This document shows positions 36,550-47,400 of a DNA stretch of 64,000 bases, piece by piece. The notes below the pieces were generated by a model, which did no database searches, was not told where the DNA came from, and was given only the letters and a program-made list of their open reading frames with translations. The translations under genes were made by a program, and so were the position numbers. The DNA is from Telmatactis stephensoni (Eukaryota; Cnidaria; Anthozoa; Actiniaria; Isophelliidae): contig JALIZF010001873.1 in assembly GCA_029948255.1 (NCBI GenBank), forward strand, positions 965,001 to 1,029,000, read 5' to 3'. Every line of letters starts with the position of its first letter. Within the stretch, counting starts at the first letter, position 1.

Positions 36550-38791
36550 ACAGGCATACAGGGTATGCATGGGTGTACAGGGTATGCATGGGTGTACAGG
36601 GTATGCATGGGTATACAGGGTATGCATCGGTATACAGGGTAGGCATGGGTATACACGGTATGCATCAGTATACAGGGCATGCATGGGTATACACGGCATG
36701 CATGGGTATACAGGGTATGCATGGGTGTACAGGGTATGCATGGGTGTACAGAGTATTCATGGGCATACAAGGTATGCACGGGTGTACAGGGTATGCGTGG
36801 GTGCACAAGGTATGCGTGGGTGTACAGAGTATGCATGGGTGTACAGAGTATGCATGGGTATACAGGGTTTGCATGGGTGTACAGGGTATGCATGCATGCG
36901 TGCAGGGTAAGCATGGTTATGCAGGGTATGCATAGGTATACAACGTGAGCATGGGTGTACAGGGCATGCATGGGTGTACAGAGTATGCATAGGTCCACAG
37001 GGTATGAATGGTTTTACAGGGTATGCATAGGTATACAGGGTATGCATGGGTGTACAGGGTATGTCTGGGAATACAGAGTATGAACGGCTATACAGGGTAT
37101 GCATAGGTATACAGGGTATTCATGGGCATACAGGGTATGCATGGGTGTACAGGGTATGTATTGGTGTACAGGGTATGCATGGGTATACAGGGTATGCATC
37201 GGTATACAGGGTATGCATCGGTATACAGGGTATGCATGGGTATACACGGTATGCATCAGTATACAGGGTATGCATGGGTATACACATCATGCATGGGTAT
37301 ACAGGCTATGCGTGGGTGTACAGGGTATGCACAGGTATTCAGGGTATGCATGGGTATACAGTGTATGCATGGGTATACACGGCATGCATCGGTATACAGG
37401 GTATGCATGTGTGTACAGGGTATGTATAGGTGCATTGGGTATGCATGGGTATACAGGGTATGCGTGGGTGTACAGGGTATGCATGGGTGTACAGGGTATG
37501 CACAGGTATTCAGGGTATGCATGCGTATACAGTGTATGCATCGGTATACAGGGTATTCCTTGGTGCACAGTGTATGCATGGGTATACACGGCATGCATGG
37601 GTATACAGGGTATGCATGGGTATACAGGGTATGCGTAGGTGTACAGGGTATGCACAGGTATTCAGGGTATGCATGGGTGTACAGGGTATGCATGGGTGTA
37701 CAGGGTATGCATTGGTATACAGGGTATGCATGGGTATACAGGGTAAGCATCGGTATACAGGGTATGCATTGGTATACACGGTATACATCAGTATACAGGG
37801 TATGCATGGGTATACAGGGATGTACTAGTATACAGGGTATGCGTGGGTATACAGGGTATGTTTGGGTGTACAGGGTATGCCTGGGTGTACAGGATATGCA
37901 TGGGTGTACAGGGTATGCATTGGTGCACAGGGTATGCATTGGTATACAGGGTATGCATGGGTGTACAGGGTATGCATTGGTGCACAGGGTATGCATTGGT
38001 ATGCAGGGTATGCATTGGTGCACAGGGTATGCATCGGTATACAGGGTATGCATGGGTCTACACGGTATGCATCAGTATACAGGGTATGCAAGGGTGTACA
38101 GGGTATGCATGGGTATACACGGCATGCATGGGTATACAGGGTATGCATGGGTGTACAGAGTATGCATGGGTATACAGGGTATGCATGGGTATACAGGGTA
38201 TGCATGGGTGTACAGGGTATGCATGGGTATACAGGGTATGCATGGGTACACAGGGTATGCATGGGTATACACGGCATGCATGGGTATACAGGGTATGCAT
38301 GGGTGTACAGGGTATGCATGGGTGTACAGGGTATGCATTGGTGCACAGGTTATGCATTGGTATACAGGGTATGCATAGATATACAGGGTATGCGTGGTGT
38401 ACAGGGTATGCGTGGGTGTACGTACAGGGTATGCATGGGTATAGAGGGTATGCATAGATATACAGTGTGTACATGGGTGTACAGGGTATGCGTGGGTGTA
38501 CAGGGTATGCATTGGTGTACAGGGTATGCATGGGTGTACAGGGTATGCATGGGTGTACAGGGTATGCATGGGTGTACAGGGTATGCATGGGTGTACAGGG
38601 TATGCATGGGTGTACAGGGTATGCATTGGTGTACGTACAGGGTATGCATGGGTATAGAGGGTATGCACTGGTATACAGTGTATACATGGGTGTACAGTGT
38701 ATGCGTGGGTATACAGGGGTACACATGGGGTATAATGCTTATGCAGGGTACGGATGGAGATGTACATTTGGCGTAAGCGTAACATGAATTT
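36550..38791 (-). repeat. Right terminal inverted repeat: 19 bp satellite array
   Basis: Reverse complement of the left arm. The outer part (about 38047-38787) reproduces the order of unit variants of 31258-31999 with only scattered differences, including the two inserted GTACGTAC units and the truncated GCGTGGTGTACAGG unit. The inner part is built of the same unit, but variant order no longer lines up, as expected if slippage and unequal exchange reshuffled the inner array independently. Confidence 0.95.
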
Positions 38792-38795
38792 TTAA

Positions 38796-39427
38796 CCCTT
38801 GATACCCAACCACTACTCGTTTTCAGTGCTCGCCTGTTAAAGTTTTACGTGCAGTTGTGACAGCTTGCTCGTTTTATTTCATGTGTCAGTCAAAGAAGAG
38901 ACACAACAGATAACATGTTGGTACCACTTCGTTAACTATAGGTGAAATTGTGTTATTGCTGCGAGTGAAGCGAGTAGCGACACTATTTGTGACTATGGAT
39001 TCCTGTGTTACGTACGACCGAGGTGGCCTAGGCCATTTGTTGGCTTACGATCTGGAAGTTTTGGCATGTAGGCAAGTAGGCATGTAGAGTGAACGATGTC
39101 TTGTGACATCATCGAAATATGCTTGAAATGATCGGAATGGGTGGTCAGCGGTAAATCACGATCGTTTGAAGTTAGAGTTGGTCTTGCTTGAGTTGTTTTC
39201 GAGCCAAGTTGTCATATATTGTTATTCATGCAAAATCCACTGCTTTATGTTCGTGAAAGTGTTCATCAAGGTTGCAAACTGTTTAGTGATCTTGCTCGGG
39301 GAAGACAATGCTCTTTTATGAGTTTTTCATCGCTGTTGTGTGCTCGCTGATGCTCGCATGAATCGAATCATGATCAAGACGATAAGTTGTATTCAATATT
39401 TTCCACTTCAAAGAGGTAAAATCTATT
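38796..39427. other. Spacer right of the giant transposon
   Basis: No gene-like frame. Adjacent to the TTAA at 38792-38795. Confidence 0.4.
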
Positions 39428-39545
39428 TTGGAGCTGTTTATATGGAGGCGAGCCAGACCGGTAAGCGGGCTGACTTTTGTTTTCTTTTTCCGGGGGGTCA
39501 CAGAACAAAAGAAGTCAGCTCGCCTACATATAAACAGCCTCTTTA
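39428..39545. mobile_element. MITE, family A copy 2
   Basis: Same inverted arms (GGAGCTGTTTATATGGAGG and the complement-like TACATATAAACAGCC) and the same interior GGTAAGCGGGCTGA and TTTTGTTTTCTTTTTC as the copy at 16246-16362. Confidence 0.8.
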
Positions 39546-39655
39546 GACTAGGCGCAAAACTGAAAAAGTACAGTCATTTCATACTAACGGCTTTTTCATG
39601 TAATTCCAAAAGTTTCCAAACTTAAAAACAATTACCATAACTGGAAAGAGCACAT
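39546..39655 (-). repeat. Dispersed repeat, family B (short copy)
   Basis: Reverse complement of 23943-24025 plus 24170-24195 with the intervening ~150 bp missing. It directly adjoins the family A MITE, which suggests both belong to one composite repeat. Confidence 0.7.
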
Positions 39656-40194
39656 GAAAATCAGTAACACTGTGAAGTTTGAAGGATATAAGTTGAAAAA
39701 TCAAGGAGATACGAATTTTCAAAAAACGAAATTTTGTATGAAAACACTTACAGTTATGCAAGAGATACAAACAAATTTCGATGTACATGAACCATGCATG
39801 CAAAACGCTAATTCTTTGTCAGATTCTCTGTATTACATTACAATGTCAAGGGGGGGGGGGGGGGGGCACCATCTTACCAAACGTCTACACAGGAAACCCA
39901 AGCTTTATAAGTCTGTACTATATATGTCTTTAGTACCACAGGGCCCACGTTTTTGTCAACAGTAGAAAATATTGACAGCAAAAATGCACTTAATTGCATA
40001 TGAATGAGGATCTGCTAGAAACTGAGTAGTAAATTGTATTCCGCAATCTAAAATACATTTGTTGCTTTGCGAGACAATAAAACGGTAACATTTTCTCAAC
40101 AAAAATGACAAGTTTATTAGATGCAGTATTTTACTACTCAATATATATGTAACATTTTTATTCTTCATCTTCTGGCCCCTAAGTCACAAAGTTC

Positions 40195-41290
40195 CATCCT
40201 ACGACAATGGCGTGTGGCAAACTCGTCAGCAACCGCCTCGCTCTAGCTTGATAGCATTTGAACAGTGCTGCGTTCCCTATGAATGAACATCATAGCTATG
40301 ACATTCATTCGGGTGTTTGTCATGGTTGACCTCAGATGTGGTTTCAAAAGGCGAAGCGTACTGATGGAGCGCTCACATGTGGCACTTGTTACAGGCAGTG
40401 TGGCAGCAAGTCGTGCTGATGTTCGGAAAGGCGGAACTACTGGCCATTTCGAGCGCCTGAGCGGCCATGTTGTAAAGTGCTTTTCTGGATCGTCCTGCCA
40501 CTTAAGACACCAAGCTTGCAGCTCCATGTCAACTGCAAACGAGCTGAGGATTTCAAGTTTTCATTATAAAAAGAAACGATGTCTCTTATATCATCGCTTC
40601 TCAAACAATTCTCATCTTTTGGTAACTCACTTGGTAGGAGAGCAATAAATTGACGGAGATGCAAGGAACTTTGAGACTTATCACTGAAGCGATCTAGCTT
40701 CTAGCTGTGTCTGAAGATGATCGAGAGGCGACACGGTGATGGTGCGGCGGTAGAACTCGCAAGCGTCATTGGCTTCTGGGTTTGCTCTGTGCTGCTCAGT
40801 GCCGTCTCCCTGTTCTTGGCATTTCCTCTGTAATGCCGATGTCACTCGCAAAACCAACAGCTGCGTCACAGATGCGTTTGTGGCAACTTTCTACTTCGTC
40901 TCTATTTTTCTTTACCTGCTTCTTGACAAGCTCAATCTCTTCGTGGGCCCGCACTGTCCATGTAGGTGCCTTGAAGCTTGACACTCAGAGCCTTTGTCAT
41001 CTGAAGAGGACCTCGCGAGTGAGCATCAACGCCACGATGAGAGGAAATCGAAGCAAAGAGTTGAACAGTAAATTTGCTTTCTGGATCGAGTTCTAAATCT
41101 TGTAAATGTGAGAGCGATACAATGAGTTTTTGTTGTATTTCTACGAAATCGTCAAGAGTATTTAAGCGTTGGTCTCTGATAAAATCAAGATGACTATGTA
41201 AAGTTGGACGACATTTTGCTCGAGCTAGAGCCGTTTCAAGAGAGTGGGTTTCCTGTGGCACCGGCGCGCACAATACATTGAGGCGCGGGA
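40195..41290 (-). pseudogene. hAT-family (zf-MYM/ribonuclease-H-like) transposase pseudogene
   Basis: Read in transcription order across at least three frames: an LSVKLQ..YMD and KNRDEV block (41000-40870), then EEMPRT and EQHRANPEAN (40820-40760), FYRRTITVSPLDHLQTQLEA (about 40755-40690), then the C-terminal dimerisation part with ELQAWCLKWQ, LPVTSATCERSISTLRLLK and LRSTMTNTRMN (40520-40290). This order and these motifs match hAT transposases with the hATC dimerisation domain. Frame changes and a stop within RRH*EQHR show that it is dead. No flanking inverted repeats or 8 bp duplication were identified. Confidence 0.82.
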
Positions 41291-41865
41291 ATTTTTATTG
41301 AAAGCGTTTTACTTCCGGTAATGCTTTTTTTTCTTTGCTCGTTCTGATAAGAAATCCTGAAAAAATTATAAAATCTTTTAATATTTGTTGTATCAAGCAC
41401 TAGTAAGCCAGTTTAAAAACATTTTAAATCGCTCGCAGCACTTTACTTTCTGTTTTCTCTAGTAAAACTAGAGGTAAATGTTCTAATATAATGTTCCGAC
41501 CTCAGGCAACAGTCAAACGATCATACTAGAACATTTAACAGTTAACTCGTTCCTCACGATCATTAACAAGATGGTACAATGTCCGTAACCATTGCTAAGA
41601 GTGTGTTAACTAAAGGCAAATGCTCTACTGAATTAACTCAGCCAATGACCGCGGTCATATGTTAGAACATGCATGTAACAACGAATTAAATAGAATTTAT
41701 ACTTCTGATTTTTAAGTGAACAATCCATATTAGGTCACACAAGATCTATATTAAGAGAGGTTGAACAAAAATAGCATGATAGTATATGCAACATAACCCT
41801 TGCTATGGTCTTATAAAGGTTAAATAGCTGCAATATTTTTTGGGATATAGACCATTTTCACACAG

Positions 41866-42244
41866 GGGCGTACAGGGGTGTCCACAGCAGGATTCACGGA
41901 AATTAAAAACGTCAAATCACGAAGGACAACTGTCTGATATATTTCAGAAGTTAAATAAAAGGAAAGACAACTAGAAAACTGCTCAATTATATGCTCACAG
42001 TACACCGTTCGTTACATTTTACCACGTCATGCATTCTTTTCGTTACATAAGGGCTTTGAGATTGAATAAAACTAAAAAGCGCAAAACTGGGACAATTTGA
42101 GTTACTTTTTCATTGATTCACGTAGAAAAAGACGACAGAATCCCGAATCTCGAACAATTATTTCTGTTTTTTTTTTCGATTCCCAAATCACGAAAAATGA
42201 AAATGCTTGATTACGCGTCACGTAAAAACCCTGTACGCCCCTAT
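41866..42244. repeat. Possible MITE with AGGGGCGTACAGGG ends
   Basis: CACAGGGGCGTACAGGGG near 41862 is mirrored by CCCTGTACGCCCCTATCC near 42229. The interior contains repeated TCACGAA-type motifs. No target duplication was resolved. Confidence 0.5.
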
Positions 42245-42644
42245 CCATACATTGCCTGTACCATTTGGCACATCAGCTTTCCATCAGTAGTTAAGTAAGA
42301 CCTTTGTCCTCACGGGAATCCACAGCTCAAAAAGACTATTGATTACATGTTTTTAACCTTTACTCTGACTATTAATAAGTCAAACTGCACGGCTTTGTGA
42401 ATGCTGGATGCTGATTGATTCACTGTCTTATGGTATATTGACTGCCTACTTGTGGGATTAATGACGTCACGAGGATGTGTTATTCTGAGTGTTTGTTTAG
42501 CTTGCATTTTAATAACTTTTGTGTGTGTTGGTATACCCGTCAAGCTTTAGGATCGGGAGTTCATAGTATGCCCAAAGCGTCTGCCCTGAGTCGGGAGACT
42601 GGACAAGTGGGAACGCAAGAAATATAGACTGGAATACAAGGCAG

Positions 42645-43655
42645 ACATGGCAGACAAGGCAGACGGGCAGACAGGGCAGACACGAATACAGGACAGACGG
42701 GCAGACAGGGCAGACACGAATACAGGACAGACGGGCATACAAGGCAGACACGAATACAGGGCAGACGGGCAGACAAGGCAGACACGAATACAAGGCAGAC
42801 AAGGGCAGACGGGAATACAGGGCAGACAAGGCAGACAAGGGCAGACGGGAATACAGGGCAGACAAGGCAGACAAGGGCAGACGGGAATACAGGGCAGACA
42901 AGGCAGACAAGGGCAGACGGGAATACAGGGCAGACAAGGCATGCAGGGCAGACAGGGCAGACAGGGAATACACGGGCATACAGGGCAGACAAGGGCAGAC
43001 GGGAATACAGGGCAGACGGGAATACAGGGCAGACAAGGCAGACAGGGCAGACGGGAATACAGGGCAGACGGGAATACAGGGCAGACAAGGCAGACAGGGA
43101 ATACAGGGCAGACAAGGCAGACAGGGCAGACAGGGCAGACAAGGCAGACAAGGCAGACAAGGCAGACAAGGCAGACAAGGCAGACAAGGCAGACAAGGCA
43201 GACAAGGCAGACAAGGCAGACAAGGCAGACAAGGCAGACAAGGCAGACAAGGCAGACGGGAATACAGGGCAGACAAGGCAGACGGGCATACAGGGCAGAC
43301 GGGCAGACAGGGCAGACAGGGCAGACAGGAATACAGGGCAGACGGGCATACAGGGCAGACAAGGCAGACAGGCAGACAGGCAGACAAGGCAGACAAGGCA
43401 GACAGGCAGACAAGGCAGACAAGGCAGACAGGCAGACAGGGCAGACGGGAATACAGGGCAGACGGGAATACAAGGCAGACGGGCATACAGGGCAGACACG
43501 AATACAGGGCAGACGGGCATACAAGGCAGACACGAATACAGGGCAGACAAGGCAGACAAGGGCAGACGGGAATACAGGGCAGACAGGAATACAGGACACA
43601 CAGGAATACAGGGCACACAGGAATACAGGGCACACAGGAATACAGGCAGGGCAGG
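42645..43655 (+). repeat. GGCAGACAA / GGGCAGACGGGAATACA minisatellite
   Basis: About 1 kb of units mixing a 9 bp element (GGCAGACAA, most regular at 43135-43255) with longer GGGCAGACGGGAATACA and GGCAGACACGAATACA forms. Strongly purine-rich on the plus strand. Four long overlapping frames on both strands (CLPCLPV- or GQTRQT-type repeats) arise from the repeat and lack any domain. Confidence 0.93.
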
Positions 43656-44483
43656 CAGATGTAATGCACTCGTTGTTTGATTCCTTATTAAAGCCCTTTC
43701 CGTATTGTGCGGATAACGTAGGAGTCCCACTTTTTGTTAAAACGTTAGCATTCACCCCGAACATTGGTAAAACAATAACAGGATGGAATGTATATTTTTA
43801 TTATTATTCTGGACTACCTTTTCAACTTTTCAAAAATTACTTGTTCAAGTATCATATAGAAATTGAGTTTTTTCTAAATTGTGACATATACGTCGTTGTA
43901 AAAACGGTCTTTATGAATTAAAGACACTCATAAATTCGGCACTATATATATTTACACTCGATTGTAGAAAAGCTGAATACATAAAACCAGCATTTATATC
44001 GGCGCCCGTTATAACATGGCCATTCAGCTATAGACTATTACAAATTTAAAAAGAGAAAATCTGTGTTCTACCACTGATTGTCACATGAAACGTAAATAGC
44101 GTGACCGCTGGAGATGTGAATTTAATCCTCTCGTGTTGAAAAATATCAAACTGGCGTTTGCTGCGCTCCAAGACGCAAGGGATTTTGATAGTTTTCTCAT
44201 AATTAAATGTAATCATAGCGAGTATAATAGGGTTTAGTTTGGTTGCATAAAATATGAATGCAAAAGGTAAAATTGCGCATAACGCTTGCTGGATTGCTTA
44301 GAATGTGTCGCACTTCTCACAAAGGAAACATAACACAAGGAAAGGCAATATATAGGGTTTTTTTTTTCTTTCTTTTTTTGGTCTAAACCGCGTCTTTTTT
44401 GAAATAAGTGTATACACTCCAAAGTCTTCTGATTGGAGAAATGTGTCGAGTCAACTTAGGCTGGCTGACGTACGCAATACATA
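43656..44483. other. AT-rich spacer downstream of the PHD gene
   Basis: Would contain the 3' untranslated region of the minus-strand gene ending at 44484. No other feature recognised. Confidence 0.4.
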
Positions 44484-47400
44484 TTATTTAGTACGGCAGA
44501 TCGGACACACATAAGTCGTCCATCCGTCCGCTTCGCACGTTATGTGAACCCATTGGGTACAAGACTTTTCCGTGCACTGCACCCATTCCCCGTGCGTTTT
44601 TTTCGTACACAGCGGGCAACGATCAGCATCTACATGCTTTCTTTTGCGACTTGAACCTACAATGAACACATTTATAAAACCAAAGTTAGTTCTGATCTGG
44701 TTTATAGGAAGCCTGTCCCCTCCTCTTTTTACATCTAATTGTATTCTTTTTCAATTCGTGACAGTGCACACACAAAGGGATTTCTACATATGTAACAAAA
44801 TTTAGCCAGTTAGATAGTAAGTGAACTTTCACCCGTGCATATCATGTGAGCATGCACAAAAATAGATCGAGCAAGGTTAACATCCAACCAAGAGACCATA
44901 ATACTATAAGAGAACTCAGTATTGATGTCTGTGCGTATTTCGTTGCGACTACTGCGCTGTTTTTAGTAACTTTGCCATCGTGCGCGCAAGGCTCTCAAAC
45001 AATAGAATTTGATTTTTGGCATGCACGCAGAAGGGGCCGTTTGCTTTCTGTTTCGCCGCGAACATCGCACAAACATCAATACTGAGTTTCACTCTTTTAT
45101 AGGACACATGCTCTTACATGCGTTATACTCACCAGGTCCGCGTGTGAATGACTCGTTTTGAGCACTTATCTTCGTGTCTGCAAAAACAACCATTAATAAA
45201 ATCGTAAGCAATTAAGGAGCATTCCATGACAATAATTTAACTGTTGTCTGGAATTACAGTGTTCTCATACTTACGCATACATTTCTAAAAGGTTTCGAAT
45301 TAGAAGTTGATTGATTTTATCACACTTTCATGAGGATTCATAAAAATAAAAATTAATATTATCTTACCAATTTCTTCCGTCTGGACTCCAATTTCTGTTT
45401 TGTCGGCGGCAGTCTCACTCGTGATTTCTGTCTGGACTTCCATTTCTCTTTTTTCAACGCCACTTTCAATTCCGATTTCTGTCTGGACTTCCATTTCTCT
45501 TTTTTCAACGCCACTTTCAATTCCGATTTCTGTCTGGACTTCCATTTCTCTTTTTTCAACGCCACTTTCAATTCCGATTTCTGTCTGGACTTCCATTTCT
45601 CTTTTTTCAACGCCACTTTCAATTCCGATTTCTGTCTGGACTTCCATTTCTCTTTTTTCAACGCCACTTTCAATTCCGATTTCTGTCTGGACTTCCATTT
45701 CTCTTTTTTCAACGCCACTTTCAATTCCGATCTCTGTTTGGACTTCCATTTCTCTTTTTTCAACGCCACTTTCAATTCCGATTTCTGTTTGGACTTCCAT
45801 CTCTTTTTTTTCGACGCCACTTTTACTTGTGATTTCTGTTTGGTTGGAAGCTGCAATTTGAAGATTTATTAAATTATTATACGTACCATGTATGTTATTA
45901 ATAGGATTTAATCATATGGCTTTCTCATTCAATTTGGAATAAATTTGAACTGCCTAAAGACTATTGCCTGAGAAATATTTGAAATCGATCCCACGAGACC
46001 AGTTCAAATTTATTCCAATTGCACCCAAAACGATATGATTTCCTATGCTTATAGCCGGGAAGAATGGCCAAAACACCTTGCAATTTTATATTGAAAAAGT
46101 TCCTTAAGCAACCTTAGTGATACTTATGCCACATTGGTACCTACTGGGCATGAGGACTCACAAGGGAATAAATCTTGCCAAAAAAATAGACGGCCATATT
46201 TTAAAATCCGTCCATCCATTTATACATAACTGGGCTCTGCTGAGTCCGTTCTTAACATTTTTTCTATATATGATATTACATTTAAAGCTTTACATACCAA
46301 GGTGTCCTGTTAATGAGGAGCTGTAGCAGCTTTTGTCAGAGTTGGCCACTGGAATTATAGATAATCATCATAAGTCATACAGTGTTTTTCAAATACTTGA
46401 TAAACTAATTATTCCGCGTTTAGTGAATTTGGGTTGTTCATGCTATTTTGTCAAGTCAAAAAGGGAATTTCTCGCTTTCATTCTCGGGAGAGTCTCTAAC
46501 CGGGGTACAAAACTTACTTGACTCGCTAATGACTGCAAGAGTGGCGGAACTGAGAGCTGTCCGTTTTACCAGCGTGCAACTCTTAATTGTTTTTTTCCCC
46601 TTTGAGGGTGAAAAGAAACGATCAGTGGTTTTTGGAGTTCCTGAATGAAAGGAAAATATGAATATAAAAATTATTATAAATACAACAGGTTTTCGAAAGA
46701 ATCGTCGTCATACGGTCGCAGCAATGACACTAGTGACTGGAACAACTCGATCACTCTCTACTTACCAATGTCAAGTTTTGCAACAGCAGAACGGACGGAA
46801 GAAGGTTCTAGTGAATAGGGGATCTGTTTTTCAATGCAATGATCCTTCAGCTTTTCCAACCTTACGGCCATCAAATTTTCACCTGTGCTGCTTGTAGCTC
46901 TCTCCGGACGCAGGAATTCTTCTATTTTCTATGCAGCAAAATAAAATTGCAATAATTGAGCACTTGCATCACAGCCGGAAATTGACATTAATAAAGAGGA
47001 ATTACTTTTGGTCGGCTACTACTAAGCAGTGATAAAGAGAAGTCAAGTCTGTTGGCATTAATTGTACTAGTCATGTGACAGATACAAAGAAAGCCTCATA
47101 TTAACGCTCACAAAAAAAGAAAAGAACAGTGAATAACTACCTTGCTATTTTCTACGACAATCGCAAAAAACTCCGATACCAACACATGCTCATTAACTTT
47201 CATCCGGGGAGGGGAAGACATGTACTCCATCATTTATGCGCATGACTCTGTGGCGATGCTCCGCCCAAAAGGGGTAGGGGGTAGGGGGTAGGGTTTGCAG
47301 GCTTGAGTTGTATACGAAAGGGTAGACAATTTGTATATAAAAGAGTAGGGAAAATGGGATCCGGGTGCACAAAAAAAGGAAAGGCTTTTGCCAACGAGAT

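Larger units (their letters stand above)
31254..38791. mobile_element. 7.5 kb DNA transposon with satellite-built ~2.24 kb terminal inverted repeats
   Basis: The two ends are inverted copies: AATTCATGTTACGCTTACG at 31255 and its complement finishing at 38790. Unique ~75 bp terminal sequences (CCAAATGCACATCTCCAT, CCCTGCATAAGCATTATAC) give way to long arrays of a 19 bp unit on each side. TTAA lies one base outside both matching ends (31250-31253 and 38792-38795), consistent with a TTAA target duplication as used by Kolobok and piggyBac elements. AATT, immediately bordering CATG on both sides, is an alternative. The core (33501-36549) holds only minus-strand transposon coding remnants. The span, orientation of arms and coding core are seen directly; superfamily placement is inference. 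Confidence 0.92.

Noticed and set aside
31332..38716. CRISPR array
   Set aside because: Units are contiguous without spacers and the context is eukaryotic.
36502..38787. Same repetitive frames in the right arm
   Set aside because: Reverse-complement copy of the same satellite array.
47265..47300. GGGGTAGGGGGTAGG telomere-like tract
   Set aside because: Only about three units and not the TTAGGG repeat; intronic.
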